A stretch of 61,406 bases of DNA from the NCBI RefSeq assembly GCF_035818635.1, contig NZ_JAYLLH010000026.1, forward strand, positions 1-61,406, read 5' to 3'. Numbering within the stretch: position 1 is the first letter of the stretch; each line of letters opens with the position of its first letter. The stretch comes from Mesobacterium_A hydrothermale. Lineage in GTDB: Bacteria; Pseudomonadota; Alphaproteobacteria; Rhodobacterales; Rhodobacteraceae. The notes beneath the pieces were generated by a model that was not told the origin of the DNA, ran no database searches, and saw nothing but the letters and a program-made list of their open reading frames with translations. The position numbers and the translations under genes were made by a program. This document shows positions 26,401 to 34,835 of this stretch, piece by piece.

Positions 26401-29036
26401 ACACCTGGTCGACGCAGCTTGATTTCGGCCCGGTGCGCAACGCTTCGGTCGCGGCCTATGACATCGACAAGGACGGCAAGGACGAGATCTTCGTCGGCAC
26501 CTCCAAGGCCTTCGACACCGACGCCAACGAGATCCGCCCCGGCGGCCTGATCGTGCTCGAGGATGACGGCACCGTCAAATGGACCAAGACCTTCGCCGCC
26601 TATGACCAGCCCGATCCCAACACCGGCAAGATCTACAACACCACCTCGGTGTCGACCCAGCCGGTGTTCTCGGATGTCAACGGCGACGGCACGATCGACA
26701 TCATCGTCGGCGTCGGTGCCGACAACCGGTCGGATTTCGGCGCCGCGTCGCAGCCCGGCGACCTGGGCGGGCTTTACGCCGTGGATGCGGCGGGCAACAC
26801 GCTGTGGTTCCACCAGACCAAGGACAGCTTCGGCGGCAGCGACACCGGCCCCGACGGCCGCCCCGACGGGGTCTACAGCGCGCCGCGGATCTTCGACATC
26901 GACGCCGATGGCGTGCGCGAGGTGATCTTCACCTCGTGGGATCATTATCTCTATATCCTCGACGGCCGCACCGGCAGCGTCGAGAAATCGGTCGACCTGC
27001 ACGACACCGCGGGGGCCACCCCGGCGGTGGCCGATCTCGACAACGACGGGATCTACGAACTGGTCGTGCCGGCCGACATCACCACCAACGTGGCCGCGGG
27101 CCTGCCCGACCAGGGCGGCATCCTGCACGTGATGACCAATTACGGCCAGGCCATCGTGCCGGGCTGGGATGGCCAGGTGGCCGACTCCACCTCGGCCGAT
27201 TTCCGCGGCAAGTTCGAACCGCAGTCGCTGTGGTCCAGCCCGAAGATCGTCGATCTGGACCGCGACGGCACGGTGGAAATCATCCAGGGCACCGGCAACT
27301 TCTTCCTCGACGATCGCGGCCAGTACGTGAAGATCTGGAACGCCGACGGCACCCTGCGCCAGCAGCTCAACACCACCGGCCGGGTGCTTGCCTCGCCGCT
27401 GGTGGCCGACCTCGACGGCAACGGCACCTACGAAATCATCGCCGCCACCGTGCAGGGCCATGTCCATGCCTTTGCCTCGAACGGCACCCAGCTGTTCGAC
27501 ACCGAGGTGCTGCCCTACAATGACGACACGCTGAACGGGGTCCCGCAGGATCTGCCGATCGCCCGCCAGCCGGTCGCGGTGGACATCGACAATGCCGACG
27601 GCGACCTGGAAATCCTGGTCTCGATCGGCAGCCAGGTCATCATCCTCGACAGCGACGGCACCCAGCTGACCAACCAGGATCTGCCGGAACGCGCCTTCAG
27701 CACCTATGCCGGCTCGCCGGTGGCCAAGGATATCGACGGCGACGGCAAGCTCGACATCGTTTCGGGCGGGACCACGCTCAGCAACGACCAGGCGGTGATC
27801 TTCCGGTTCGAGAACACCACCGACGTGACCGCCACCGACTATCGCACCTCGGAATACCAGGGCCGCCAGTCGCTGCATGAAATCCAGGCCTTCGTCGACC
27901 GGTTCTATTCCACGATCCTGGGCCGCAATGCCGATCCGGGCGGGCTGAACGACTGGACCGACAAGCTCTATACCGGGGTGCAAAGCGGCGCCAACGTGGC
28001 CCGCGGCTTTATCTTCAGCCAGGAATTCATCAGCCGCGGCACCACCAACGAAGAATACGTGAACACGCTTTACGCCGCCTTCTTCGGGCGGCCCGCCGAC
28101 CCCGGCGGCTTCAGCGGCTGGATGACCCAGCTGACCAACGGCGCCACCCGCGCCGAGGTGCTCGACGGTTTCATCGGCAGCCGCGAATTCATCAACCTGT
28201 CGAATTCCTACGGCATCCGCGCCAACACCAGCTTCGGCGCCTATTCCGACGATGCGGTGATCGTCGGCAATGCCGAAGATTCCAACGTGCTGCGCGGCGG
28301 GGCGGGCAACAACACGCTTTACGACGAAGGCACCACGGTGATCGAACAGGATGCCGCAAACGAGGCGGTGTTCGGCCAGGTCTATCGCATCTACGGTGCG
28401 ACGCTGGGCCGGATCCCCGATTCCGGCGGCTTCCTGTCGTGGTACAACGGCCTGACCAAGCCGGTGGAAACCGGCGGTGTGACCCTGTTGCAGGCGATCA
28501 CCGGCTTCGTCAATTCGACCGAATTCCAGAACACCTATGGCACGCTGACCAACAGCGCGTTCGTCCAGCTGCTCTATCAGAACGTGCTGGGCCGCCCCGC
28601 CGATCCTGGCGGGCTGGCCTATTGGACCGGCCGCCTCGACGATGGCGACAGCCGCGCGCAGGTGGTTCTGGGCTTCTCGGAAAGCGGCGAATACCGCGCT
28701 GCCACCAATTCCGAACTGGACAACTACATGCGGTCGATCCAGCCCAAGTGGAAGGACGTGCTGGAAGGCGGCGCCGGCGACGACGCGATGAACGGCGGCA
28801 TCGGCTCGGACATCTTCGTGTTCCGCGCCGGCCAGGGCGGCAACGACACGATCCACGGCTTCGAGCCCTGGGATCAGTTGCAGCTGTCGGGCTTCGGCTT
28901 CAGCCAGGCCTCGCAGCCCCTGTCGCACATGACCCAGTCGGGCGCCGACGTGGTGTTCAGCTTTGGCGGCCAGACCATCACCTTCCTCAACACCGCCCTG
29001 TCCGAGATGAGCCGGGTGAAATACAACCTGTCGTGA
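23442..29036 (+). CDS. Giant secreted DUF4214 protein 3 (eight PPC-like repeats plus FG-GAP propeller)
   Basis: About 1864 residues. Eight tandem PPC-like beta-sandwich repeats of about 115-125 residues fill residues 20-985, each opening like EPNDSRDTAPTLAAGT, with GVDWHRIESPSG in the middle and GTYYLKVFWAPF near the end; repeats 4-7 are the most alike. Next, an FG-GAP/VCBS-type propeller (about 988-1460) carries calcium-type loops such as DIDKDGKDEIFVG, DVNGDGTIDIIVG and DLDNDGIYELVV. Two DUF4214 units (about 1478 and 1646 onward) and the shared C-terminal module end the protein. No signal peptide, so type I export is likely. The start at 23442 is my best guess; an ATG at 23385 without ribosome site would add 19 residues. 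Probably an adhesin or matrix protein. Confidence 0.82.
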   Translation: MDTLFDDGTALQPPLSAAFEPNDSVTTAATIDSGSYTITGEGQDWYQFDVQAGYFEVTMTPDDPTQNYNLVLRNASNAPIAANFTDNGAETISQMLPTAGTYYLFISTAQFGANPPAGTALNYTLNLDLPQEVPADNNNTMTTATLLAEGSHQILGREVDWHQLDATAGFMTVNMTAQALLDDARDTRDDPRDLNLALFNSAGQVVASSPSSGNSENFTYLIPADGTYFLRVMTAQFGTGAPDGTVLSYSLDVDYAEPLTPDGNDSLTTASPLAEGTTAFSGTGQDWHRIDSTSGLLGLTLTPDETTWPDGRPVQLNLTLFNSSGVVIDSGGAGDGIKSISKLLSQDGTYYARVFWADRPDGVDNVPLNYTLALDLPDVGGAEDNDTRSTADTLTEGTASHTGTGIDWYRFESLSGVINLSLTETGTAPDGSAMHLNMVLEAEDGTTLGSASGPTATKDISRLVGSNGTYYLKVFWETYPDGAPNGTQLQYDLTLDLPAANTPEENDTPTTAPLLPEGTGSFTGTGVDWHRIESPSGLINFSLTETGTAPDGTAMTLNMVLTDIDGTVRASTDSGATTKTLSNLIGTGGTYFLKVFWAPYPYGAPNGVELKYDLTLDLPANNEGEANDSRATAPTLDEGTTSFTGTTVDWHRIESPSGLINFSLTETGTTPDGDPMTLNMVLENASGDQLASVDSNSSTKTLSKLLGSDDTYFLKVFWAPFPSGAPNGVQLQYDLTLDLPDIDAAEPNDSRDTAPTLAAGTTNHTGTGVNWHRIDSPSGLLNLSMTQNSTAPDGTEMNLNIVLEDADGIQLASNDSLDAIKTLADLLPRDGSYYLKVFWAPFPNGAPNGTQLSYALTLDLPTADPAEADDVQSTGTLVTADTTLANHTGTDVDWYRIVSGPGMMKFNMSHLAGTAPDGELMDLNMQLYDANNQPVGGEAIDFADESFTVLAPVTGTYYLKVFWAPFQNGAPNGTQLRYSLDIDLPDNTWSTQLDFGPVRNASVAAYDIDKDGKDEIFVGTSKAFDTDANEIRPGGLIVLEDDGTVKWTKTFAAYDQPDPNTGKIYNTTSVSTQPVFSDVNGDGTIDIIVGVGADNRSDFGAASQPGDLGGLYAVDAAGNTLWFHQTKDSFGGSDTGPDGRPDGVYSAPRIFDIDADGVREVIFTSWDHYLYILDGRTGSVEKSVDLHDTAGATPAVADLDNDGIYELVVPADITTNVAAGLPDQGGILHVMTNYGQAIVPGWDGQVADSTSADFRGKFEPQSLWSSPKIVDLDRDGTVEIIQGTGNFFLDDRGQYVKIWNADGTLRQQLNTTGRVLASPLVADLDGNGTYEIIAATVQGHVHAFASNGTQLFDTEVLPYNDDTLNGVPQDLPIARQPVAVDIDNADGDLEILVSIGSQVIILDSDGTQLTNQDLPERAFSTYAGSPVAKDIDGDGKLDIVSGGTTLSNDQAVIFRFENTTDVTATDYRTSEYQGRQSLHEIQAFVDRFYSTILGRNADPGGLNDWTDKLYTGVQSGANVARGFIFSQEFISRGTTNEEYVNTLYAAFFGRPADPGGFSGWMTQLTNGATRAEVLDGFIGSREFINLSNSYGIRANTSFGAYSDDAVIVGNAEDSNVLRGGAGNNTLYDEGTTVIEQDAANEAVFGQVYRIYGATLGRIPDSGGFLSWYNGLTKPVETGGVTLLQAITGFVNSTEFQNTYGTLTNSAFVQLLYQNVLGRPADPGGLAYWTGRLDDGDSRAQVVLGFSESGEYRAATNSELDNYMRSIQPKWKDVLEGGAGDDAMNGGIGSDIFVFRAGQGGNDTIHGFEPWDQLQLSGFGFSQASQPLSHMTQSGADVVFSFGGQTITFLNTALSEMSRVKYNLS

Positions 29037-29056
29037 CTGCGCACACGGCACCAGGC

Positions 29057-29082
29057 AAACGGGGGCCCGCGGGCCCCCGTTT
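29057..29082. terminator. Bidirectional terminator
   Basis: A 26-bp perfect palindrome (AAACGGGGGCCCG and its complement) sits between the convergent stops at 29036 and 29115, with T-rich ends on both strands. Confidence 0.75.
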
Positions 29083-29114
29083 CGTTTCTGTCAGGCAGGG
29101 GTCCTGCCGCGGTC

Positions 29115-29987
29115 TCAGTCGCACAGCCGCAGCAGGTACGCGCCGTAGTCGTTCTTGCCGAACATCGCGGCCCGGGCGCGCAGCGCCTCGGCGTCGATCC
29201 AGCCCTGCTGCCAGGCGATCTCGTCGGGGCTGCCGATCTGCTGGCCCTGGCGTTCCGACAGGGTGCGCACGAAATTGCCCGCGTCCAGCAGGCTGGCATG
29301 GGTGCCGGTGTCGAGCCAGGCATAGCCCCGGCCCATCTGCTGCACCTGCAACTGCCCGTCGGCCAGGTACATTTCCAGAAGCGACGTGATCTCCAGTTCG
29401 CCCCGCGGCGACGGCGCCACCTGGCGCGCCCGCGCCGGGGCGCTGCCATCGAGGAAATACAGCCCGGTCACCGCATAGCGCGACGGCGGCACCTCGGGTT
29501 TCTCAACGATCGCGCGCACGGTGCCGTCCGCGGCGAAATCGACCACGCCATAGCGCTGCGGATCGACCACGCGATACCCAAAGACCGTGCCGCCCACCGG
29601 CTGGGCATCGGCCGCGGCCAGCAGTTCCGGCAGGCCATGGCCGAAAAAGATGTTGTCGCCCAGCACCATCGCGCTTAGTGCCCCGTCCAGGAACGGCTCG
29701 GCCAGGATATAGGCCTGCGCCAGCCCGTCGGGCGAGGGTTGCTCGATATAGGTAAAGGACAGGCCCCACTGGCTGCCGTCGCCCAGGGTGCGGCGGAACT
29801 GGTCCTGGTCCTGCGGCGTGGTGATGATCGCGATCTCGCGGATGCCGGCCAGCATCAGCACCGACAGCGGGTAATAGATCATCGGCTTGTCATAGATCGG
29901 CACCAGCTGTTTCGACAGGCCCAGGGTGATCGGGTACAGCCGCGTGCCCGACCCCCCCGCCAGAATGATGCCCTTGCGCTCAGCCAT
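29115..29987 (-). CDS. rmlA: Glucose-1-phosphate thymidylyltransferase
   Basis: RmlA makes dTDP-glucose, the first step to dTDP-L-rhamnose. The 290-residue protein shows GIILAGGSGTRLYPITLGLS, KQLVPIYDKPMIYYPLS, EQPSPDGLAQA and VLGDNIFFGHG, all typical. AAGGAG lies 7 bp before the ATG at 29987, and the start overlaps the rmlD stop by 8 bp. Last gene of rmlC-rmlB-rmlD-rmlA. Confidence 0.96.
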   Translation of the reverse strand: MAERKGIILAGGSGTRLYPITLGLSKQLVPIYDKPMIYYPLSVLMLAGIREIAIITTPQDQDQFRRTLGDGSQWGLSFTYIEQPSPDGLAQAYILAEPFLDGALSAMVLGDNIFFGHGLPELLAAADAQPVGGTVFGYRVVDPQRYGVVDFAADGTVRAIVEKPEVPPSRYAVTGLYFLDGSAPARARQVAPSPRGELEITSLLEMYLADGQLQVQQMGRGYAWLDTGTHASLLDAGNFVRTLSERQGQQIGSPDEIAWQQGWIDAEALRARAAMFGKNDYGAYLLRLCD

Positions 29988-30822
29988 GCCCCAACTCCTT
30001 CAGCACCGCGGCCAGTCCGGCCTTCCAGTTGGGCGGGGTAATCCCGAAATCTGTCGCCAGTTTGGCGCAATCGAGCCGGGAATTCAGCGGCCGCGCCGCG
30101 GGCGTCGGGTAATCGCGGGTCGCAATGCCGGTGACCGTCACCGCCCGCCCCGCCCCGGCAAAGGTTTCGCGCGCGAAACCTGCCCAGCTGGTAAAAGGCT
30201 GACCCCCGTAATGATAGGTGCCCCCCGGCTGGCCGTCGCGCAGCCGCGGTGCCAGCGCCAGCAGCGTGGCAGTGATGTCGGCGGCCGGTGTCGGACAACC
30301 GACCTGGTCCTCGACCACGCTCAGCGCGTCGCGGGTCTCCGACAGCCGCAGCATGGTCTTGACGAAATTGTTGCCGTGGCTGGAAAACACCCAGGCGGTG
30401 CGCAGGATGATATGGACGCCGCCCGCCGCCCGCACCGCTTCCTCGCCCGCCAGCTTGGTCCGGCCATAGGCGTTTTGCGGTTGCACAGGGTCTGTTTCGC
30501 GCCAGGGCCTGTCGCCATCCCCGGCAAAGACATAGTCGGTCGAGACATGCAGGAACGGGATCCCGCGCCCCGCGCATTCCCGCGCCATGGCGCCGGGGGC
30601 GTCGGCGTTGATCACATGGGCCTCGGCCTCGTGATCCTCGGCGGCGTCGACGGCGGTCCAGGCGGCCGCGTTGATCACCGCCGTTGGCGCATGGGCGGCA
30701 ATCGCCGCGGCACAGGCCGCCGGGTCGGACAGGTCGGCCTGCGCCCGCCCCAGCGCCACGACATCGGCCTGGCGCTGCAATTCGCGCGCCACCTGGCCGG
30801 TTTTGCCGAAGACAAGGATCAT
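29980..30822 (-). CDS. rmlD: dTDP-4-dehydrorhamnose reductase
   Basis: RmlD reduces dTDP-4-dehydro-L-rhamnose to dTDP-L-rhamnose with NADPH. The protein (280 residues) starts MILVFGKTGQVARELQ, has VINAAAWTAVDAAED, FLHVSTDYVFAGDG and YGRTKLAGEEAV, as in the family. The ATG at 30822 is preferred (AAAGGGA upstream) over a start at 30870 that would add 16 residues. The codons for GFARETF form a perfect 20-bp palindrome identical in its core to the parS-like sites of this plasmid (see 30162-30181). Confidence 0.95.
   Translation of the reverse strand: MILVFGKTGQVARELQRQADVVALGRAQADLSDPAACAAAIAAHAPTAVINAAAWTAVDAAEDHEAEAHVINADAPGAMARECAGRGIPFLHVSTDYVFAGDGDRPWRETDPVQPQNAYGRTKLAGEEAVRAAGGVHIILRTAWVFSSHGNNFVKTMLRLSETRDALSVVEDQVGCPTPAADITATLLALAPRLRDGQPGGTYHYGGQPFTSWAGFARETFAGAGRAVTVTGIATRDYPTPAARPLNSRLDCAKLATDFGITPPNWKAGLAAVLKELGHG
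30162..30181. promoter_or_regulatory. parS-like palindrome inside rmlD
   Basis: The core GTTTCGCGCGCGAAAC (30164-30179) is identical to three intergenic copies at 36371, 37500 and 43854; here the palindrome extends to 20 bp. The coding need for Gly-Phe-Ala-Arg-Glu-Thr could also produce it, so its use as a ParB site is uncertain. Confidence 0.45.
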
Positions 30823-30875
30823 GCTGTCCCTTTCATCTTTCCGGAAATACTCAAATTCCCCGCGGGCCAAACCGC

Positions 30876-31922
30876 TCAGCCGGTGCCCAAACGGTGACCG
30901 ACCCCGTCACGGGCCTGCAACGCGCGCCACCAGGGTTCGTTGTCCAGGTACCATTGCACCGTGCGCCGCAGCCCTTCCTCGACCGTGACCGACGGACGCC
31001 AGCCCAGTTCGGCGCGGATCCGCGCCGGGTCGATCGCATAGCGCGCATCGTGCCCGGGCCGGTCGGTGACAAAGGTGATCTGGTCGGCATAGCGGCCGCT
31101 GGCCTTGGGGCGCAGGTCGTCAAGGATGGCGCACAGGGTCTCGACCAGTTCCAGGTTGCTGCGTTCGTTCTCGCCGCCGATGTTGTAGCTGCGCCCGACC
31201 GCGCCCTTTTCCACCACCACAAGCAGCGCGTCGGCGTGGTCCTCGACATAAAGCCAGTCGCGCACGTTCGACCCGTCGCCGTAGATCGGCAGCGGCTTGC
31301 CCGCCAGCGCGTTCAGGATCACCACCGGGATCAGCTTTTCGGGAAAGTGATAGGGGCCGTAATTGTTGGAACAGTTGGTCAGCACCACCGGCAGGCCATA
31401 GGTCTCGTGCCAGGCCCGCACCAGGTGGTCCGACGACGCTTTCGAGGCGGAATAGGGACTGCGCGGGTCATAGGGCGTGTCTTCGGTGAACTTCACCGAC
31501 GGGTCGGCGGGCAGCGACCCGAAGACCTCGTCGGTCGAGATGTGGTGAAACCGGAACCCGTCGGGACAGCCCTGCCGGTCCCACAGCGCGCGGGCCGATT
31601 GCAGCATGTTGTAGGTGCCCATCACGTTGGTCTCGATGAACACGCCGGGCCCGTCAATCGACCGGTCGACATGGCTCTCGGCGGCCAGGTGCATGATCGC
31701 GTCGGGGGCGTGGCGCGCAACGCAGGCCTCGACCGCGGCCGCGTCGCGGATGTCGACCTGCTCAAAGGCGTAAAGCGGGCTGTCCGCGACCATGGCCACG
31801 TTGTCGAGGCAGGCGGCATAGGTCAGCGCATCCAGGTTGACCACCTGGTGGCCGCGCGCGATGGCCAGCCGCACCACCGCCGATCCGATGAACCCGGCGC
31901 CGCCGGTGACGAGGATCTTCAT
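30876..31922 (-). CDS. rmlB: dTDP-glucose 4,6-dehydratase
   Basis: RmlB forms dTDP-4-dehydro-6-deoxyglucose. The 348-residue protein shows MKILVTGGAGFIGSAVVR, LAAESHVDRSI, FHHISTDEVFG, YSASKASSDHLVRA and NCSNNYGPYHFPEKLIP, a full set of family motifs with catalytic Tyr-Lys. GGAGAGCC precedes the ATG at 31922, which overlaps the rmlC stop by 4 bp. Confidence 0.97.
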   Translation of the reverse strand: MKILVTGGAGFIGSAVVRLAIARGHQVVNLDALTYAACLDNVAMVADSPLYAFEQVDIRDAAAVEACVARHAPDAIMHLAAESHVDRSIDGPGVFIETNVMGTYNMLQSARALWDRQGCPDGFRFHHISTDEVFGSLPADPSVKFTEDTPYDPRSPYSASKASSDHLVRAWHETYGLPVVLTNCSNNYGPYHFPEKLIPVVILNALAGKPLPIYGDGSNVRDWLYVEDHADALLVVVEKGAVGRSYNIGGENERSNLELVETLCAILDDLRPKASGRYADQITFVTDRPGHDARYAIDPARIRAELGWRPSVTVEEGLRRTVQWYLDNEPWWRALQARDGVGHRLGTG

Positions 31923-32482
31923 GCCGGCTCTCCATCATAGTCAAAGGGCGAGGTCCAGTCGGCAAAGGCCGGCGCCTCGGCATCCTTGCCGCTCAGCAGC
32001 GCCGCGCCGTCCCAGGGCCAGTCGATGCCGCAGCTGTTCCACAGCACCGCGCCTTCGCAGTCGGGTTCGTAGAAATCGGTGCATTTATAGACCACCTCGG
32101 TCATCGGCTGCAGGGTGACGAAACCATGCAGGAAGCCCGGCGGCACCCAGAGCTGGCGGCCGTTTTCATAGGACAGCTCGACCCCGACCCACTGGCCATA
32201 GCGCGGCGAGCCGCGGCGCACGTCCACCGCCACGTCATACAGCGCACCGCGGCCGCAGCGCACCAGCTTGCCCTGGGCATGGGGCGGGGCCTGGTAATGC
32301 AGCCCGCGCACGGTGCCGGGGTGTTCCGACATCGAATGGTTGTCCTGCACGAAATCCAGCGCCAGCCCGACCGCGGCCATGCGCCGGGCGCTCCAGCTTT
32401 CAGCAAAAAAACCCCGGGCATCACCGAAACGGCGGGGGGTGAGGATCTTCACCTCGGGCAGGGCGGTGTCGGTGACGTCCAT
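31919..32482 (-). CDS. rmlC: dTDP-4-dehydrorhamnose 3,5-epimerase
   Basis: RmlC epimerises C3 and C5 of the 4-keto sugar. The 187-residue cupin begins with ALPEVKILTPRRFGDARGFF, and has FVQDNHSMSEHPGTVRGLHY, KLVRCGRGALYDVAVDVR and PPGFLHGFVTLQ, as expected. It is the first gene of the rhamnose operon, with AAGGA before the ATG, and follows a sulfotransferase gene by 27 bp on the same strand. Confidence 0.96.
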   Translation of the reverse strand: MDVTDTALPEVKILTPRRFGDARGFFAESWSARRMAAVGLALDFVQDNHSMSEHPGTVRGLHYQAPPHAQGKLVRCGRGALYDVAVDVRRGSPRYGQWVGVELSYENGRQLWVPPGFLHGFVTLQPMTEVVYKCTDFYEPDCEGAVLWNSCGIDWPWDGAALLSGKDAEAPAFADWTSPFDYDGEPA

Positions 32483-32509
32483 GAAAGCTGTCCTTTGCTG
32501 GTGGCGGGG

Positions 32510-33388
32510 TCAGGCGCCGGGACGGGGATACTCGAAAAGATCGAAGTCGGCAGCATAGACTTTCTCGATCGTGGCCCGCACCCCCGGCTGTGCCAGAAAG
32601 GCCCGGGTGTCGGGGCGCTTGCTCTTGTTGGTGCGCAGCCCGTCCATGTCGGCCGGCAGCGGCCGGTCCAACCGCACCGACAGGTCGCGGGCGAACCGCG
32701 GCAGGTCCTCGGTCCGGCCGACAAGGTCGGGCTTGTAGATCGCCGGCCGGATGTGCAGCGCCTGCGGCAGCCAATGCGCATCCAGCGTGTCGGCCCCCGG
32801 GCCGTCGGCGATCGCGCCGATATAGGCGACGAAGCGGGCAAAGCCCGCGGGCGTGCCGGCGTCGCGGTCCCAGTCCATCCCGGCCAGCGCGTTGATCCGC
32901 AGCCGTTCGGCCAGGAACCGCCGGTCCCCCACCTCGTGGCTGCGGCAAAGGTAGAAAAACGCCGACAGCAGCCGCGAACAGGGGTCGCGCACCGTCGCCA
33001 ACGACAGGCCGGGAAACTCCAGGAAGGCCGGATAGCGGTCTTTCTCGCGCAGCGCGTTGGAATACAGCCCGGCATCAAGCATGGAAAACAGCGCCAGGTC
33101 GGGATGCTGGTTGCCGGTCTGTCCCGGGTCGACGCGGCACGAGAATCGGGTGCCGTATTCGATTTCGAACAGCAGGTTCAGCACGAAGGTATTGCCCGAT
33201 TTGCCGTTCAGCTGATAGCGCCAGGCTCGGCTGGGCGGGAACCAGATATGATGCACGAACCGCTGCGCCGCCTCGGGGCTGCGGAACGCGTCGGGAAACA
33301 GCGTGAGCAGCCCCGGCAACGGTGCCGGCAACTGCCCGGGCTTGCGCCTGGCACCGCGCGGCGGAAACAGCCGGTTTTCGATACTCAT
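32510..33388 (-). CDS. Sulfotransferase family 2-like protein
   Basis: In this 292-residue protein, YQLNGKSGNTFVLNLLFE (about residues 57-74) corresponds to the PAPS 5'-loop region, and LATVRDPCSRLLSAFFYL (about 129-146) is the RDPxxRLxSxF motif typical of Sulfotransfer_2 (carbohydrate) enzymes. It leads into rmlC on the same strand with 27 bp between, so it is probably co-transcribed with the rhamnose operon and could act on a rhamnose-containing glycan. Confidence 0.75.
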   Translation of the reverse strand: MSIENRLFPPRGARRKPGQLPAPLPGLLTLFPDAFRSPEAAQRFVHHIWFPPSRAWRYQLNGKSGNTFVLNLLFEIEYGTRFSCRVDPGQTGNQHPDLALFSMLDAGLYSNALREKDRYPAFLEFPGLSLATVRDPCSRLLSAFFYLCRSHEVGDRRFLAERLRINALAGMDWDRDAGTPAGFARFVAYIGAIADGPGADTLDAHWLPQALHIRPAIYKPDLVGRTEDLPRFARDLSVRLDRPLPADMDGLRTNKSKRPDTRAFLAQPGVRATIEKVYAADFDLFEYPRPGA

Positions 33389-33454
33389 CTCATTTCCCTT
33401 TCGGTCCTGTCTCTTGCCGGTCCCCCGGTACGCCCGGGGATCTCCTGCACGGGG

Positions 33455-34465
33455 TCACGCCCGCCGGCTCCGCACCCAGCCCAGAAAGGCCTTGTCGGGG
33501 CTTTGCAGCGCCACCCGCCCGGTGCTGTCCCAGAACGCGCGCCAGTCGGCGGCCAGGGCATGGACATCGGCCCCCGGCATCAGCCCGCGCGCGGCCTCGA
33601 GCGCGGATTCGGACAGCACCGGTCCGTTGCCCGGCGCCACCACCTGGCCCTGGCGTTCGAACACCATCCGGTCGCCCGGCGCCTCGGACATGTCATAGTC
33701 GGGCAGGTTGGCATCCTGGATCATCCGGCGCAGCGCGGCGCGGAACACCCGCAGCGGCGCGGTCGAACCGGCCTTCTTGTGCAGCACCGTCACCGACACC
33801 GTCCAGCTCGATTGCCGGCCGCAATGCTTGCGGACCAGTTCATAGATCCGCCGTTCCAGCGGCTTGCGCAGGCGAAAGTAATCGCGCGACAGCGTCAGCA
33901 CCGATTTCGACAGCACCGCGCGATAGAGCCAGTCCGACAGGGTCACGCTGACGCTGACCATGCGCCCGCCGCGCGACCGCCGGACGATTTCCCAAGCCTC
34001 GATCAGGCCGAAGCCGCGGGTGGTTTCGATCCCGCCGGTTTCCAGGTTGGTGGTGATGCGGGTGCCGGCCAGCCGCTCGAATGCCTCGCGCAGGCGGGCA
34101 TAGCCATCGCCCGAGGTGTCGCGGTTGGTGGCCACCAGCAGGTCATGGGCCTTGAGCGTCAGCTGCCGCGACACCGCCCGGCCCATGTTCAGCGCCGCCA
34201 TCAGCTGGCTGACGCAATAGATCAGGATGTCCTTGTCATGGATCGTCGCCCGGCCCTTGACCGAGGGCGTGACCTCGACCGTGGTGCCGTTGTGCTCATA
34301 GCTCAGCACCCGCCGGTCCGGCCGCGTCGAAAGCGAGAAGATCGGATGTTCCATCGAGCCAAGATCGCCCTTGGGCGTGGCGTCGAAGATATCGCAGATA
34401 AAGAAATCCGCGGTCGGATGGCGGTCGGGCAAAAGCCCCGCGCCGCCGCCACTGCCTGCTGTCAT
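33455..34465 (-). CDS. repA: Plasmid replication initiator, RPA family
   Basis: The 336-residue protein shows FFICDIFDATPKGDLGSMEH and PIFSLSTRPDRRVLSYEHNG at the N-terminus, the signature of 'replication initiator protein A' common on Rhodobacterales plasmids, with the following winged-helix-like region (IHDKDILIYCVSQLM; DYFRLRKPLERRIYELVRKH). It binds iterons at the origin and recruits the host replisome. The ATG at 34465 has AAGGGA upstream; a longer frame to 34516 is possible. It is divergent from parA, with the origin between, the known layout of RepA-type roseobacter replicons. Confidence 0.93.
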   Translation of the reverse strand: MTAGSGGGAGLLPDRHPTADFFICDIFDATPKGDLGSMEHPIFSLSTRPDRRVLSYEHNGTTVEVTPSVKGRATIHDKDILIYCVSQLMAALNMGRAVSRQLTLKAHDLLVATNRDTSGDGYARLREAFERLAGTRITTNLETGGIETTRGFGLIEAWEIVRRSRGGRMVSVSVTLSDWLYRAVLSKSVLTLSRDYFRLRKPLERRIYELVRKHCGRQSSWTVSVTVLHKKAGSTAPLRVFRAALRRMIQDANLPDYDMSEAPGDRMVFERQGQVVAPGNGPVLSESALEAARGLMPGADVHALAADWRAFWDSTGRVALQSPDKAFLGWVRSRRA

Positions 34466-34570
34466 GGCCTGTCCCTTGCCTGTCCTGCTCTGCGCGCGCC
34501 GGGGCACCCCGGCCATGCCCCTGCCCCCCTGCCGATGTTGCGACTCGGCTTTCGGGGTTTCAGTGACACC

Positions 34571-34600
34571 TATGTAAAGTTATCCACAGGCGCCTGTCCA
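34571..34600 (-). promoter_or_regulatory. Candidate repA promoter overlapping a DnaA box
   Basis: On the minus strand TGGACA (34600-34595) and TACATA (34576-34571) stand 18 bp apart, about 100 bp before the repA ATG. The spacer contains the DnaA box and half of the palindrome ACAGGCGCCTGT (34586-34597). This would allow control of repA by DnaA or RepA. Confidence 0.45.
34580..34588 (+). promoter_or_regulatory. DnaA box
   Basis: TTATCCACA is a perfect consensus DnaA-binding site, 20 bp from the first iteron. A consensus box at this place strongly supports an origin of replication. Confidence 0.8.
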
Positions 34601-34608
34601 CTGTGGCT

Positions 34609-34671
34609 TCGGGGGATCGGAGTCGGCGGCTCGGGGGATTGGAGTCGCCCGTTCGGGGGATCAGAGTCGCC
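34609..34671 (+). repeat. Three 22-bp iterons of the plasmid origin
   Basis: Copies of TCGGGGGATYRGAGTCGSC start at 34609, 34631 and 34653, exactly 22 bp apart (two helical turns). Such phased repeats are the usual binding sites of a replication initiator. They lie between repA and parA, next to a DnaA box and an AT-rich stretch. Confidence 0.82.
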
Positions 34672-34835
34672 CAAGCCCCACAGGATGGAAAAAAGGCAAG
34701 CATTCTCAGGTTCTTAGAAAAACCGCCTCTTGCCTTAACTATAAAAATAACAGGAAAATAACTCCATCCCCCAGGAAACCCCGCCCTGCCCCAGACCCCA
34801 GAGCCTTTGGCAATGCCCTGAATATGCTTGGAAAA

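Larger units (their letters stand above)
34580..34770. other. oriV: Origin of vegetative replication (oriV)
   Basis: The region combines a consensus DnaA box, three phased iterons and an AT-rich, A-tract-containing segment (about 34685-34765) that could melt. Within the latter AAGGCAAG (34693-34700) and CTTGCCTT (34729-34736) form an inverted repeat. It lies between divergent repA and parA. Together this is a typical theta-type origin; boundaries are approximate. Confidence 0.75.

Noticed and set aside
23388..29051. An open frame of 1887 codons on the minus strand opposite the giant secreted protein
   Set aside because: The plus strand encodes clear PPC, propeller and DUF4214 repeats; the opposite frame only mirrors that repetition.
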